64,000 nt of DNA from Shewanella electrodiphila (lineage in GTDB: Bacteria; Pseudomonadota; Gammaproteobacteria; Enterobacterales; Shewanellaceae): positions 496,001 through 560,000 of the forward strand of contig NZ_JAKIKU010000002.1 of assembly GCF_023283985.1 (NCBI RefSeq). The letters are read 5' to 3'. The notes beneath the pieces are model-generated. The model was not told where the DNA came from. It saw only the letters and a program-made list of their open reading frames with translations, and searched no databases. Position 1 is the stretch's first letter, and every line of letters starts with the position of its first letter. Shown here one piece after another: positions 53,870 to 63,405 of the stretch. The position numbers and the translations under genes were made by a program.

Positions 53870-54487
53870 TTACACTTGAGGGCAAGTCGATTCGGTGACG
53901 CTATTAATGATGATTTCGGTATCGGGAACGTCATTTCCACTTGTATCAGTAATGTTGATTTGATCAACTACTTCCATTCCCGCGACGACTTGACCAAATA
54001 CTGCATACCCTGGTGCGCTACTGCTGCTGTAATCAAGTTGAGGATTGTCTAAAGCGTTGATGTAAAACTGTGAGGTCGCTGAATTGGCTACATTCGTTCT
54101 CGCCATCGCAATTGTGCCGCGAGCATTGGTTAATCCAGTGTTACTTTCAAGCTCAATAGGATCATTGCCTGGCTTGGCAACAAGCCCAGAGGTAAATCCA
54201 CCAGCTTGGGATACAAAGTTGTATATTACGCGGTGAAAAATGGTGCCGCTGTAATATTCCTCATCAACATAACTTTTGAAGTTTTCGCCAGTAATTGGTG
54301 TATTAGTGGTATCAATCGCTAAGGTGATATCGCCTAATGTCGTTGACATTAGATAGCAAATGTCAGCTTGTAATTCTGTATCTTCAACTGGCGGGACAGG
54401 ATCTACTGGTTCTGGAGAGCTTGAATCAGAACTGCCGCCACAAGCGGATAACGTGAGTGCGAATGCTAGAGGATACAACAACTTCAT
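53870..54487 (-). CDS. Cyclophilin-type peptidyl-prolyl isomerase lipoprotein
   Basis: A 205-residue exported isomerase. The signal peptide ends in the lipobox LSAC (MKLLYPLAFALTLSACGG), followed by a Ser/Pro/Glu-rich linker to about residue 38 and a cyclophilin domain: GDITLAIDTTNTPITGENF, YYSGTIFHRVI, the segment RGTIAMART and QFYINALDNPQLD. FHRV and QF are the active-site elements. The start is ATG 54487 behind CAAAGGCC; eleven earlier codons are open. It is likely anchored to a membrane facing the periplasm. Confidence 0.9.
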   Translation of the reverse strand: MKLLYPLAFALTLSACGGSSDSSSPEPVDPVPPVEDTELQADICYLMSTTLGDITLAIDTTNTPITGENFKSYVDEEYYSGTIFHRVIYNFVSQAGGFTSGLVAKPGNDPIELESNTGLTNARGTIAMARTNVANSATSQFYINALDNPQLDYSSSSAPGYAVFGQVVAGMEVVDQINITDTSGNDVPDTEIIINSVTESTCPQV

Positions 54488-54752
54488 TTTTGGCCTTTGT
54501 TTGTTTTGTTTTTGTAGCACTTATGTTGCTTAAGTGGTTTATTGAAAGCAACAGAAAAAAGCCAAAGATACAAACTGTTACTTTGATATCTGATTTTTAA
54601 AGTATGAGCCCCAAAAATAAACAAACCATGAAGTGTGATTCTGCGATGACATTATTAGCTTTATCACAATATAAAGCCTGTGAATAAATCGCCAAATTAG
54701 GCCATAGCCGTTACAATGACGCCATTATTGGTAGTGTAAATTAGAGAAAAAT

Positions 54753-56036
54753 ATGACTTTTGATTCAATTGGCTTTTCACAGCCTATTTTAGATGCAGTA
54801 AAGGCTTGTGGTTATGACAGCATGACACCTGTACAGCAAGTTGTGATGCCGTTGGCCATTGATGGAAAAGACATCTTAGCCAGTGCTCAAACAGGTACAG
54901 GTAAGACGGCAGCTTTCTCTTTACCGCTCTTATCACTATTAGAGCAACAGCTTGATGACCAAGACAATAAAACTGCTTGGCAACGTCTTAGGGTATTAAT
55001 CATGACCCCAACACGCGAACTTGCGATTCAAATAGAACAAAATATTGTTAATTATGCGCAGTTTTTACCTTTTGAAAGCGTGGCTGTTTATGGCGGGGCA
55101 AGTATCAATCCTCAACGTAAAGCGTTAGCTAAAGGTGTTGATATTTTAGTGGCGACGCCAGGTCGACTTTTTGACGTCATTGGTCAACATGATTTGGATT
55201 TATCGTTTGTCACACATTTAGTCATTGATGAAGCAGATCGCATGTTGGATTTGGGGTTTGTTAAAGATATCGAAAAGGTGAAGCGATTAGTGAATCGCCA
55301 GCATCAAACGATGATGTTTTCGGCTACCTATTCAGAAGCGGTGAAAAGCTTAGCTGCAAAAATGCTTAATGAACCTGAGTTTGTTCATGTATCAAATCAA
55401 ACAACGGCTGAAACGGTGTCACAATCTGTATTTCAGGTGGACAAAAGACGTAAAGCTGAGTTGTTATCAGAGCTGATTGGCCGTAATAACTGGCAGCAAG
55501 TGATGGTATTTACCAGCATGAAAGAAACGGCTGAGCACTTATTAAAAGAATTAAAGTTAGATGGCATAAAAGCAGCGGTTTTTCATGGTGACAAAACTCA
55601 GGGAGCGCGTAACAGAGCACTAGAAGAGTTTAAGTCGGGCAAACTCAGGGTCATGATTGCTACCGATTTAGCAGCAAGAGGCTTGGATATCGAAGCACTG
55701 CCATTAGTGATTAATTTTGAGTTGCCACCAGAGCCTGAAGATTATGTGCATCGTATTGGTCGAACAGGCCGTGCAGGCTTAACGGGTCAAGCGATATCAT
55801 TAGTTGCCCAAAATGAAATGGATTTATTAAGTGACATTGAGTCTTTAATTAATACTCAAATAGATGTTCAGATACATCCTGGTTATGAAGCGGGCGCGCC
55901 ATTACCTGCAAGGTATCGTGAGGTGGAAGCGGAAAAACCTAAAAAGTCCTTCAAACATAAAAGAGCTAATGGCCCGCGTGGTAATGATAAATCAAAGCCA
56001 ACTAGGCAAGGTAAATACGCCAAAAAAGCGAAGTAA
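54753..56036 (+). CDS. DEAD-box RNA helicase, RhlE-like
   Basis: An ATP-dependent RNA helicase. The 427-residue protein has the Q motif (FDSIGFSQPIL, TPVQ), motif I AQTGTGKT, Ia PTRELA, Ib TPGR, II DEAD, III SAT, IV/V region and VI HRIGRTGRAG, then a basic tail (KKSFKHKRANGPRGNDK). The tail suggests RNA binding. It belongs to the RhlE/SrmB type; the exact paralogue is uncertain. Confidence 0.9.
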   Translation: MTFDSIGFSQPILDAVKACGYDSMTPVQQVVMPLAIDGKDILASAQTGTGKTAAFSLPLLSLLEQQLDDQDNKTAWQRLRVLIMTPTRELAIQIEQNIVNYAQFLPFESVAVYGGASINPQRKALAKGVDILVATPGRLFDVIGQHDLDLSFVTHLVIDEADRMLDLGFVKDIEKVKRLVNRQHQTMMFSATYSEAVKSLAAKMLNEPEFVHVSNQTTAETVSQSVFQVDKRRKAELLSELIGRNNWQQVMVFTSMKETAEHLLKELKLDGIKAAVFHGDKTQGARNRALEEFKSGKLRVMIATDLAARGLDIEALPLVINFELPPEPEDYVHRIGRTGRAGLTGQAISLVAQNEMDLLSDIESLINTQIDVQIHPGYEAGAPLPARYREVEAEKPKKSFKHKRANGPRGNDKSKPTRQGKYAKKAK

Positions 56037-56086
56037 CGTTTAACTCACCACAGCACCTCATTACAAGCTGACAAGGAAGAATCAGA

Positions 56087-57199
56087 GTGATCCTTAAACC
56101 CATTAATACTAATATTATTACCGGCTTTTTAGGCGCCGGTAAAACTAGCCTTATTTTGTCACTGCTTAAGTTGAAGCCTGAAAATGAAACTTGGGCTGTA
56201 TTGGTGAATGAGTTTGGAGAAATTGGTATTGATGCAGGTTTAATTGGTGGCAAAAATGCATCAAAGCAAATTGTCATTAAAGAAGTTGCTGGTGGTTGCT
56301 TATGCTGTGCTGCGGGTATTCCGACTCAAGTTGCGATTAACCAGCTTATTCAAAAAGCTAAACCAGACCGTTTATTCATTGAGCCAACGGGGTTGGGGCA
56401 TCCAGCTGAAATTTTAAAAGTGCTCACTAATGAGTTTAATCAACAAGTACTGAACGTGAACCAGACAGTATGTGTGGTTGATGCACGTAAAATACAAGAT
56501 GAGCGCTACAGTGAAAATGACAACTTTAACCAGCAAATCCAAATTGCTGATCTTGTGTATGCCAGTAAAGTGGATTTATATCAGCAACAAGAGCTTGTAA
56601 ACCTTGAGCATTTCTTATCGCAGTTCAACCATACCAAATCAGTGATTCATTCAACGAATGACAATGCGGTTGCGCGAGTCTTTGAGTCACTTAATCAGCC
56701 TCGAGCTCTGTTACAAAAGGTGCAACAAAGTGCTAGTTTCGCTCGTTCGATAAAACCTGCTTTGACTAGCCAAACAAGTTCTATTTTTTCAACAGGCTTT
56801 GGTCTTGGTGCCAGTCAAAGCTTGAGCCAAGGCTTCGCTCCAGAAACGGGTAAAGAGAACGAAGCTCAGGCTGTTGAGTTTAATCAGCAAGGCTATTGGA
56901 TGAGAGAGAATCAAGGTGAGGGTGCTTATAGTGTGGGCTGGATATTTGAGCCTAGATTGTGTTTTGATTTTGATAAATTAATTGATTGGATTAACCAACT
57001 CATTGCTGAAGATATTGTTCGACTGAAAGCCGTGATGATAACTGAAGAGGGTATCGCGGGTTTTAATATGGTTGATGGCAAACTGTCTGTGATGGAGTTG
57101 GATGAAGCTATGGATTCGCGAATAGAAATCATAGCATTGGAACCATTAGCTGGCACAAAGCTCAGTGAGCCGTTGCTGGCTTGCTTATTTGATGAGTAG
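56087..57199 (+). CDS. CobW/G3E-family GTPase (YjiA-like metal chaperone)
   Basis: A 370-residue GTPase with G1 GFLGAGKTS, the switch region NEFGEIGIDAGLI, the metal-binding motif GGCLCC and EPTGLGHPAEIL. Residues 175-270 are a poorly conserved linker, and a CobW C-terminal domain follows. The CxCC motif binds zinc or a similar metal in this family. The client is unknown. The start is GTG 56087 after AAGGAAGAATCAGA. No zinc-regulator (Zur) site was recognised. Confidence 0.85.
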   Translation: MILKPINTNIITGFLGAGKTSLILSLLKLKPENETWAVLVNEFGEIGIDAGLIGGKNASKQIVIKEVAGGCLCCAAGIPTQVAINQLIQKAKPDRLFIEPTGLGHPAEILKVLTNEFNQQVLNVNQTVCVVDARKIQDERYSENDNFNQQIQIADLVYASKVDLYQQQELVNLEHFLSQFNHTKSVIHSTNDNAVARVFESLNQPRALLQKVQQSASFARSIKPALTSQTSSIFSTGFGLGASQSLSQGFAPETGKENEAQAVEFNQQGYWMRENQGEGAYSVGWIFEPRLCFDFDKLIDWINQLIAEDIVRLKAVMITEEGIAGFNMVDGKLSVMELDEAMDSRIEIIALEPLAGTKLSEPLLACLFDE

Positions 57200-57241
57200 T
57201 TAAGTCATTAGGCTAATGCCGATGATGCTACAGACCTTAAG

Positions 57242-57303
57242 CTTAAGGCTATTCATCTTAAGGCTATTAACCATGAGATAAACCATATAGGTTAATCTCA
57301 TGG
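57242..57303. repeat. Direct and inverted repeats between convergent cobW-like gene and nadK
   Basis: CTTAAGGCTATT occurs at 57242-57253 and 57257-57268. It is followed by a hairpin: CCATGAGAT (57271-57279), AACC (57281-57284), GGTT (57290-57293) and ATCTCATGG (57295-57303), with one mismatched pair. The hairpin may act as a two-way terminator for the convergent genes, though T-runs are absent. Confidence 0.65.
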
Positions 57304-57348
57304 TCGCTATCGATACTTCACTTTCTAACAGTGACTTCTGGCTATCGA

Positions 57349-58227
57349 TTAAAACAGTTTGCTGCCCCAGCCCAACTTTGCACGTAACACGTTAAAGTAA
57401 TTATGGCCTTTCGGGTGGATCATTCTTAATCTGTCTTCACTTCGACTAATCAGTATTTCATCACCTGGCAGTACAGATAAGTGCACATGGCCGTCACAAC
57501 TGACTTCTAAGTTTTCACCGTTATCAGGTGATACCACTAGCTTGATCGTACTACTCGCATCGACAACAATAGGCCTACAAGACAATGTATGTGGAAACAT
57601 TGGTACTAAAATAAGAGCTTGAAGGTTTGGGGTCAAAATAGAGCCGCCAGCTGACAATGAGTAAGCTGTTGAACCTGTAGGGGTTGAAACAATCATTCCG
57701 TCAGCACGTTGGCTATACATGAACTGGTCGTCAATATAGACCTCAAACTGGATCATGTGCGCCACTTTACCTGGATGCAATACGGCTTCATTAACAGCGG
57801 TATTGCTGGCTTTAAGCATGCCATGACGATGTACTTCAGCTTCGAGTAAAAAACGGTATTCAGTATCGTATTGACCATCTAACACTTTAGATAAGGATTC
57901 TTCAAAATTATCTGGGGGTAAATCAGTCAAAAAACCTAGATTGCCACGGTTAACTCCAATAACTGCAATATCAAATCTTGCTAGTACTCTTGCAGCACCT
58001 AACATATTACCGTCACCACCGACAACAATTGCCAAGTCGCAGCGCTCACCTAATTCAGTTAAATCAACGGATTCAATATCAACTTTGAGTTCAGAAGCGA
58101 CACGTTCTTCGGCTAATATCTCGAAGCCTTGCATAGACAACCAATGATGCAAACGCTTCAAAGTGAGGTTTGTTCCTTGGTGATGTGGTTTGCCGATAAG
58201 GCCAATTGTTTGAAACTTTTTGGTCAT
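57349..58227 (-). CDS. nadK: NAD kinase
   Basis: NadK phosphorylates NAD to NADP. The 292-residue protein matches the E. coli length exactly from ATG 58227; an in-frame TTG seven codons earlier is not needed. Motifs: [21 protein letters not shown] and [15 protein letters not shown]. It is transcribed divergently from grpE. Confidence 0.95.
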   Translation of the reverse strand: MTKKFQTIGLIGKPHHQGTNLTLKRLHHWLSMQGFEILAEERVASELKVDIESVDLTELGERCDLAIVVGGDGNMLGAARVLARFDIAVIGVNRGNLGFLTDLPPDNFEESLSKVLDGQYDTEYRFLLEAEVHRHGMLKASNTAVNEAVLHPGKVAHMIQFEVYIDDQFMYSQRADGMIVSTPTGSTAYSLSAGGSILTPNLQALILVPMFPHTLSCRPIVVDASSTIKLVVSPDNGENLEVSCDGHVHLSVLPGDEILISRSEDRLRMIHPKGHNYFNVLRAKLGWGSKLF

Positions 58228-58251
58228 ATTAGTATTTGATTTGCTCAAAGG

Positions 58252-58277
58252 CTTGAAACAACGAAATTGATCCCCAT
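58252..58277 (+). promoter_or_regulatory. Sigma-32 heat-shock promoter of grpE
   Basis: CTTGAAA (58252-58258), 13 bases, CCCCAT (58272-58277) is a textbook sigma-32 promoter. It lies about 50 bases before the grpE start and just upstream of divergent nadK. Confidence 0.93.
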
Positions 58278-58325
58278 AATATGCCCATAGTAATCAGAAA
58301 CAAAGCATTTTTAGCTGGAGTGAAA

Positions 58326-58943
58326 ATGAGCAACGAGTCGAATAAAGTAGATCAAGAAGTAATTGATGCAGAAGCAACCACTGAAATTGAAACAGAAGTT
58401 GAAGCTGAAGCAACACAAGAAGTTGATGAGTTAACTCAAGCTAATCTTAAAATTGAAGCATTAGAACAACAACTTGCAGAGTCACAAGCAGCATTAGCTG
58501 AACGTAAAGATGTTGAAATTCGCGCAGCAGCAGAGACGGCGAATATCCGTACTCGCGCCGCTAAAGACGTTGAAAAAGCACGTGCTTTCGCTTTAGAGAA
58601 GTTTGTGAACGAGCTTTTACCTGTGTTAGACAACATGGAACGCGCGTTAACGGGTGTTAATCCTGAAGATGAAGCAACGAAAGCGATTGTTGAAGGTGTT
58701 GATTTAACCATGAAAGGTTTCTTAAGTTCTGTTGAGAAATTTGGCGTGGTACAAGTTAATCCACTAGGTGATGCATTTAATCCTGAGCATCATCAGGCTA
58801 TTGGTATGCAACCAAGTGCTGAATACCCGAAAGACACAGTGATGCTAGTGATGCAAAAAGGTTATACCTTGAACGCACGTTTATTGCGTCCGGCTATGGT
58901 TATGGTTTCGCAAGGCGGACCAAGCGTAGATACTCAAGCATAA
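58326..58943 (+). CDS. grpE: Nucleotide exchange factor GrpE
   Basis: GrpE releases ADP from DnaK. The 205-residue protein has an acidic N-terminus (Glu/Ala-rich, to about 45), a long coiled-coil helix, and the beta domain with [20 protein letters not shown] and [18 protein letters not shown]. The start is ATG 58326 after TGGAGTGAAA; an earlier in-frame ATG at 58281 lies too close to the promoter. dnaK is not in the window. Confidence 0.96.
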   Translation: MSNESNKVDQEVIDAEATTEIETEVEAEATQEVDELTQANLKIEALEQQLAESQAALAERKDVEIRAAAETANIRTRAAKDVEKARAFALEKFVNELLPVLDNMERALTGVNPEDEATKAIVEGVDLTMKGFLSSVEKFGVVQVNPLGDAFNPEHHQAIGMQPSAEYPKDTVMLVMQKGYTLNARLLRPAMVMVSQGGPSVDTQA

Positions 58944-58963
58944 GCCATTAAGACTGAGCGTTT

Positions 58964-59041
58964 AGGTTTAGCACTTAGATTTAGTACTTGGATTTAGTAC
59001 TTAGATTTAGCGCTTAGATTTAGTACTTAGATTTAGCGCTT
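58964..59041. repeat. Six copies of a 13-bp tandem repeat after grpE
   Basis: Units start at 58964, 58977, 58990, 59003, 59016 and 59029. The consensus is AGATTTAGTACTT, alternating with AGATTTAGCGCTT in later copies. It is non-coding and immediately downstream of the grpE stop. Confidence 0.93.
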
Positions 59042-59048
59042 AGGCTCC

Positions 59049-59081
59049 CAAGTTTACGCATTATCATAATGCCTAAACTTG
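59049..59081. repeat. Long near-perfect palindrome after grpE
   Basis: CAAGTTTA-C-GCATTAT on the left pairs with ATAATGC-C-TAAACTTG on the right, with one C-C mismatch and a single-base loop (59065). It lies between the 13-bp repeat and the shared terminator. A cruciform or RNA hairpin is possible. Confidence 0.8.
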
Positions 59082-59131
59082 AGGCTGAATAATTGATGGT
59101 GGTTAATAGATATTAATCAAACCTCAAGTAT

Positions 59132-59162
59132 AAAAAAGGACTGCAATTGCAGTCCTTTTTTT
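59132..59162. terminator. Bidirectional terminator between grpE and dxs
   Basis: AAAAAAGGACTGC (59132-59144), loop AATT, GCAGTCCTTTTTT (59149-59161). A- and T-runs lie on both sides, ending the convergent grpE and dxs transcripts. Confidence 0.95.
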
Positions 59163-59186
59163 GTGTTTTGCTAATAATATTGAAGC

Positions 59187-61079
59187 TTAGCCAATATATT
59201 GCTTAATCTGCTCTAGCACGCCAGCGCCATCAAGCTTTAATTCTTGAATAATTTCATCAGGCGCACCATGTTTGATGAACTCATCAGGTAGGCCGATTTG
59301 CAGCACAGGCTTAATGATTTTCATTTTCTGTAATGCTTCAATCACACCACTACCTGCACCGCCCATAATGGCGTTCTCTTCAAGCGTGACGATAATATCA
59401 TGACTATTGGCAAGTTCAGCCAGTAGGGCTTCATCTAGAGGCTTAACAAAGCGCATATCTGCAACGGTAGCATCTAAGGCTTCTGCAGCTTCAAGTCCTG
59501 CAGCTAAAGTGGTTCCGAAGTTCACAATGGCAATACTGGCTTTTTTGCTTGTGCTTTGAATATCAGCGCCTTGTCGTTTAATCACACCTTTACCGATGGG
59601 TATTTCAGTCATCACTTCAGTTTGCTCGATACCTGTGGCACTACCGCGAGGGTAACGAACAGCTGTAGGACCTGCTTTATAACGATAACCTGTATATAGC
59701 ATCTGACGACATTCATCTTCATCAGACGGTGCCATTATCACCATGTTAGGTACGCAGCGTAAGAAACTTAAATCAAATGCGCCTTGGTGGGTTGGGCCAT
59801 CAGCGCCAACGATACCGCCACGGTCAATGGCGAATAATACCGGTAAACGTTGTAAGGCCACATCATGAATGATTTGGTCATAACCACGTTGCAAGAAGGT
59901 AGAATAAATGGCCACCACAGCATTAAAGCCTTCACAAGCGAAACCCGCACCTAAGGTAACGGCATGTTGCTCTGCAATCGCGGCATCAAAGTATTGTTTA
60001 GGGAATTTTTGAGAAAACTCAACCATTCCTGAACCTTCACGCATGGCAGGTGTAATGGCTAACAGCTTTTCATCTTCCTTAGCTACGTCACAAAGCCACT
60101 TACCAAACACTTGTGAGAAGGTCGGTGAGCTAGGTTTCGCTTTAGGTTTTCTAAACTGAGTGTGGTCAAATTTGGGTACTGCGTGCCAGCCAATAGGATC
60201 TTTCTCTGCTGGCTCATAACCACGACCTTTCTTGGTCATGATATGTAATATTTGTGGTCCTTTAAGATCACGCATATTGCGTAAGGTTTCAACTAAAGAA
60301 TCAACATCATGACCGTCAATTGGGCCAATATAGTTGAAGCCAAGTTCTTCAAATAAAGTCCCTGGTACAACCATGCCTTTAAGGTGTTCTTCAGTGCGCT
60401 TTGCCATTTCTTTGATGACAGGCATGCCCTTAAGCACTTTTTTACTACCTTCACGAATGGTGGTGTAAAAACGGCCTGACATCAATTGGGCTAAATGGTT
60501 GTTTAATGCACCGACGTTTTCAGAGATTGACATCTCGTTGTCATTTAACACAACTAACATGTCATTGTGTAAGTCACCTGCGTGGTTCATGGCTTCAAAT
60601 ACCATGCCGCCAGTCATTGCACCGTCACCGATAACAGCAACGACTTTACGATCTTTCTGCTCTTTTTCAGCAGCAACAGCCATGGCTAATGCCGCACTGA
60701 CAGAAGTGCCAGAGTGACCAACACTGAATGTGTCATATTCACTTTCTTCGCGCCAAGGGAAAGGATGCAATCCATTTTTTTGACGAATAGTGTGCATCTG
60801 GTCTCGACGACCCGTTAAGATTTTATGTGGGTAAGCTTGATGTCCTACATCCCAAACCACGCGATCAAATGGCGTGTTGTAGACATAGTGAAGCGCTACT
60901 GTTAATTCAACAGTACCCAAGCCTGAAGCAAAATGGCCACTCGAGTTGCTGACTGATTTTAGCAAGAATTGTCTTAACTCATCAGACAGTTGTGGCAGCA
61001 TGCCTTGAGGCAGCTTTTTTAAATCTTCAGGCGTATTAGCTTGTGCCAATACCGGAAATTGAGAATTATCGAAACTCAT
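59187..61079 (-). CDS. dxs: 1-deoxy-D-xylulose-5-phosphate synthase
   Basis: Dxs makes the first intermediate of the MEP isoprenoid pathway from pyruvate and glyceraldehyde 3-phosphate, using thiamine diphosphate. The 630-residue protein has [22 protein letters not shown], the transketolase segment [15 protein letters not shown] and a C-terminal domain ending near [11 protein letters not shown]. Length is standard. It lies 20 bases after ispA, with no good ribosome site of its own, so its translation may depend on ispA. Confidence 0.96.
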   Translation of the reverse strand: MSFDNSQFPVLAQANTPEDLKKLPQGMLPQLSDELRQFLLKSVSNSSGHFASGLGTVELTVALHYVYNTPFDRVVWDVGHQAYPHKILTGRRDQMHTIRQKNGLHPFPWREESEYDTFSVGHSGTSVSAALAMAVAAEKEQKDRKVVAVIGDGAMTGGMVFEAMNHAGDLHNDMLVVLNDNEMSISENVGALNNHLAQLMSGRFYTTIREGSKKVLKGMPVIKEMAKRTEEHLKGMVVPGTLFEELGFNYIGPIDGHDVDSLVETLRNMRDLKGPQILHIMTKKGRGYEPAEKDPIGWHAVPKFDHTQFRKPKAKPSSPTFSQVFGKWLCDVAKEDEKLLAITPAMREGSGMVEFSQKFPKQYFDAAIAEQHAVTLGAGFACEGFNAVVAIYSTFLQRGYDQIIHDVALQRLPVLFAIDRGGIVGADGPTHQGAFDLSFLRCVPNMVIMAPSDEDECRQMLYTGYRYKAGPTAVRYPRGSATGIEQTEVMTEIPIGKGVIKRQGADIQSTSKKASIAIVNFGTTLAAGLEAAEALDATVADMRFVKPLDEALLAELANSHDIIVTLEENAIMGGAGSGVIEALQKMKIIKPVLQIGLPDEFIKHGAPDEIIQELKLDGAGVLEQIKQYIG

Positions 61080-61099
61080 AAGGAGATAAACTGTCTCTT

Positions 61100-61981
61100 T
61101 TATAATCTTCGCGCAATGATATAGCGGGCGAAGTCTGCAATTAACTGGCTATTGTAGGTTAAATTTGCCAGCGCTGATAGTGCATCGTTAATTAGTTGCT
61201 CGGCACATTCATTTGCACCTTGCAGTCCAAGCAAGCGAGGAAAAGTACTCTTGTTCGCTTCTTCATCACTGCCTTGGGGCTTACCTAACTCTTCAGTGCT
61301 AGATGTGATGTCTAAAATGTCATCTTGTACTTGAAAAGCTAAGCCGATATTAGCGGCGAACTCTCTAATAATCTGTTGTTCTTTTTGACTTGCATTAGCA
61401 GCAATTAAAGCCAATTCTGCAGCACAACTGATCAGCGCACCGGTTTTTTTATTATGTAATTGGGTTAACTGTTCAAGGTTGATACGTTGGTCTGTTGAGC
61501 TGAGATCAATTGCTTGACCGCCACACATACCACTATAACCAGATGCTTTTGCTAACGCGGTGACCATTGCTAATTGTTGCTGCGCCGATATGTTGTCATT
61601 TGGCTGGCATATCAGTTCAAAAGCCAATGTTTGTAATGCATCACCAGCAAGAATGGCCGTGGCTTCATCAAAAGCGATATGAACAGTGGGTTTGCCTCGG
61701 CGAAGGGCATCATCATCCATCGCTGGTAAGTCATCATGAATTAATGAGTAAGCATGGATACATTCGATGGCTGCAGCTGCATTATCTAGTAAAGCTAAAT
61801 CTGCGCCTAACATTTCGCCAATGCTGTAAACCATAAAAGGGCGAATTCGTTTGCCGCCTAATAAAGCCCCATGGCTCATCGCTGCTTTTAATTCAGGGGC
61901 ACTATCGTCGAGTTCTGCAAGTTTATTTCTCAGAACGTTATCGACGCGTTGTTGATACTTTTCAATTGCTTGGGCTAACAC
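61100..61981 (-). CDS. ispA: Farnesyl diphosphate synthase IspA
   Basis: IspA condenses C5 units to farnesyl diphosphate. The 293-residue protein has the first Asp-rich motif (DDLPAMDDD, followed by RRGKPTVH) and the second (QDDILD). The start is GTG 61981, directly after the xseB stop TAA. It is the middle gene of xseB-ispA-dxs. Confidence 0.96.
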   Translation of the reverse strand: MLAQAIEKYQQRVDNVLRNKLAELDDSAPELKAAMSHGALLGGKRIRPFMVYSIGEMLGADLALLDNAAAAIECIHAYSLIHDDLPAMDDDALRRGKPTVHIAFDEATAILAGDALQTLAFELICQPNDNISAQQQLAMVTALAKASGYSGMCGGQAIDLSSTDQRINLEQLTQLHNKKTGALISCAAELALIAANASQKEQQIIREFAANIGLAFQVQDDILDITSSTEELGKPQGSDEEANKSTFPRLLGLQGANECAEQLINDALSALANLTYNSQLIADFARYIIARRL

Positions 61982-62218
61982 TTATTCGCCTTCAACGGTA
62001 AATGGGCTCAGGTTAGTATCATCTTCATCTAATAAGATGGATACTTTCTGTTGTGCTTGTTCAAGCTTGGATTGGCTTTGGCGAACCAACTTTATTCCAC
62101 GCTCAAATTGTTTGAGGGCACTGTCTAATGTGACTTCACCTTGCTCAAGATCTGCAACAATGTTTTCAAGCTCCGATAAGGACTCTTCAAAACTAAGATT
62201 CTCAGGTTTTTTTGCCAC
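61982..62218 (-). CDS. xseB: Exonuclease VII small subunit
   Basis: XseB pairs with XseA to degrade single-stranded DNA. The 78-residue protein matches the family (LSFEESLSELENIVADLEQGEVTLDSALKQFERGI, cut here in full at residues 8-42). It is the first gene of the unit that continues with ispA and dxs. The ATG follows GGAAACATTATTGTG on the minus strand. Confidence 0.95.
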   Translation of the reverse strand: MAKKPENLSFEESLSELENIVADLEQGEVTLDSALKQFERGIKLVRQSQSKLEQAQQKVSILLDEDDTNLSPFTVEGE

Positions 62219-62634
62219 AATAATGTTTCCTTATGTTGTGCGCAGAACAAAGTATATCAGGGCGAGCTAAGGGTCAAATTGAGTCGTAGTTTATTTGCTC
62301 AATAGCACGCTTTGTGACTGAAAAATTATACAACTAATAAAAAATATCTAAACTTGGGCTAAGTTTGACCGATAACTATAACGAATGCCAGTTTCCTTCA
62401 TCGACAAGTATTATTCATAAGTTATATTGAAAATGCTTTTTATACCGTGGAATTGATTGATTTTTTTGCACCACTGGCTATTTTTTTAAAGAATGCTGGC
62501 TATCCAGTGTTTTTTTAGTAATTGAACTATTATCACTGACACTCAGGGTGTTACATTAATATCGATAAGACGGTTAACCATTTTACGGTTTTAATCAGTA
62601 GGCAGCATTATAAGACTGCAATCAAGGAGACATT
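62219..62634. other. Divergent intergenic region xseB / pomA (416 bp)
   Basis: The region holds the promoter of xseB and a sigma-28 box for pomA at 62349-62375. Closer to pomA, CACTGG and CCAGTG form an inverted repeat around two copies of CTGGCTAT. No gene is seen. Confidence 0.5.
62349..62375 (+). promoter_or_regulatory. Sigma-28 promoter of pomAB
   Basis: TAAACTTG (62349-62356), an 11-base spacer and ACCGATAA (62368-62375) match the FliA consensus; the -10 differs at one base. It lies about 260 bases before the pomA start, so a long leader is implied. Confidence 0.7.
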
Positions 62635-63402
62635 GTGGATTTAGCAACCCTAATAGGTTTAATCGGAGCCTTTGCTTTTATTATTGGGTCTATGGTCAGC
62701 AGTGGCGGTATTTCAATATTTGTTGATGTGCCATCAGTGATGATTGTATTTATTGGTTCATTGTTCGTTGTAATGATGAAGTACAATTTAAAGCAATTTC
62801 TGGGTGCTGTTAAAATTGGCGCTAAAGCTTTTATGTTTAAAATTGATAAGCCAGAAGATTTAATCGAACAATCGGTTAATATGGCTGATGCTGCCCGTAA
62901 AGGTGGATTTTTGGCATTAGAAGAGGCTCAAATCACTAATAGCTTTATGCAGAAAGCCGTTGATATGTTGGTCGATGGCCATGATGGCGATGTGGTTCGT
63001 GAAGCCTTAGAAAAAGATATTGCACTTACTGAAGAACGTCATAAAACCGGTGTTGGTATATTTAAGTCTCTAGGTGATGTAGCGCCAGCAATGGGGATGA
63101 TCGGTACCTTGATTGGCCTGGTTGCCATGTTATCTAATATGGATGATCCTAAATCGATTGGTCCATCAATGGCCGTTGCTTTGTTAACAACGCTTTATGG
63201 CGCGATAATTGCGAACATGATTGCGATCCCGATTGCCGATAAACTTCAATTAAGAATGAGTGAAGAATTGCTCAACCGTAATTTGATTATGGATGCCGTA
63301 TTAGCGATTCAAGATGGCCAAAACCCGCGTGTAATCGAAGGTTTCCTTAAAAACTACTTATCTGAAAAATCACGTCAAATTGATACAACGGACGGAGAAT
63401 AA
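62635..63402 (+). CDS. pomA: Sodium-type flagellar stator protein PomA
   Basis: PomA with PomB forms the ion channel that powers rotation. The 255-residue MotA/TolQ-type protein has four membrane segments and a cytoplasmic loop with the charged residues that meet FliG. The end of the loop and TM3 reads GDVAPAMGMIGTLIGLVAML. The start is GTG 62635 behind AAGGAGA. The neighbours xseB-ispA-dxs and the PomB sequence match the Vibrio pomAB locus, which supports sodium use. Confidence 0.93.
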   Translation: MDLATLIGLIGAFAFIIGSMVSSGGISIFVDVPSVMIVFIGSLFVVMMKYNLKQFLGAVKIGAKAFMFKIDKPEDLIEQSVNMADAARKGGFLALEEAQITNSFMQKAVDMLVDGHDGDVVREALEKDIALTEERHKTGVGIFKSLGDVAPAMGMIGTLIGLVAMLSNMDDPKSIGPSMAVALLTTLYGAIIANMIAIPIADKLQLRMSEELLNRNLIMDAVLAIQDGQNPRVIEGFLKNYLSEKSRQIDTTDGE

Positions 63403-63405
63403 CTC

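Noticed and set aside
52179..59041. CRISPR arrays at the 13- and 15-bp repeats
   Set aside because: The units are directly adjacent with no spacers, and no cas gene is present.
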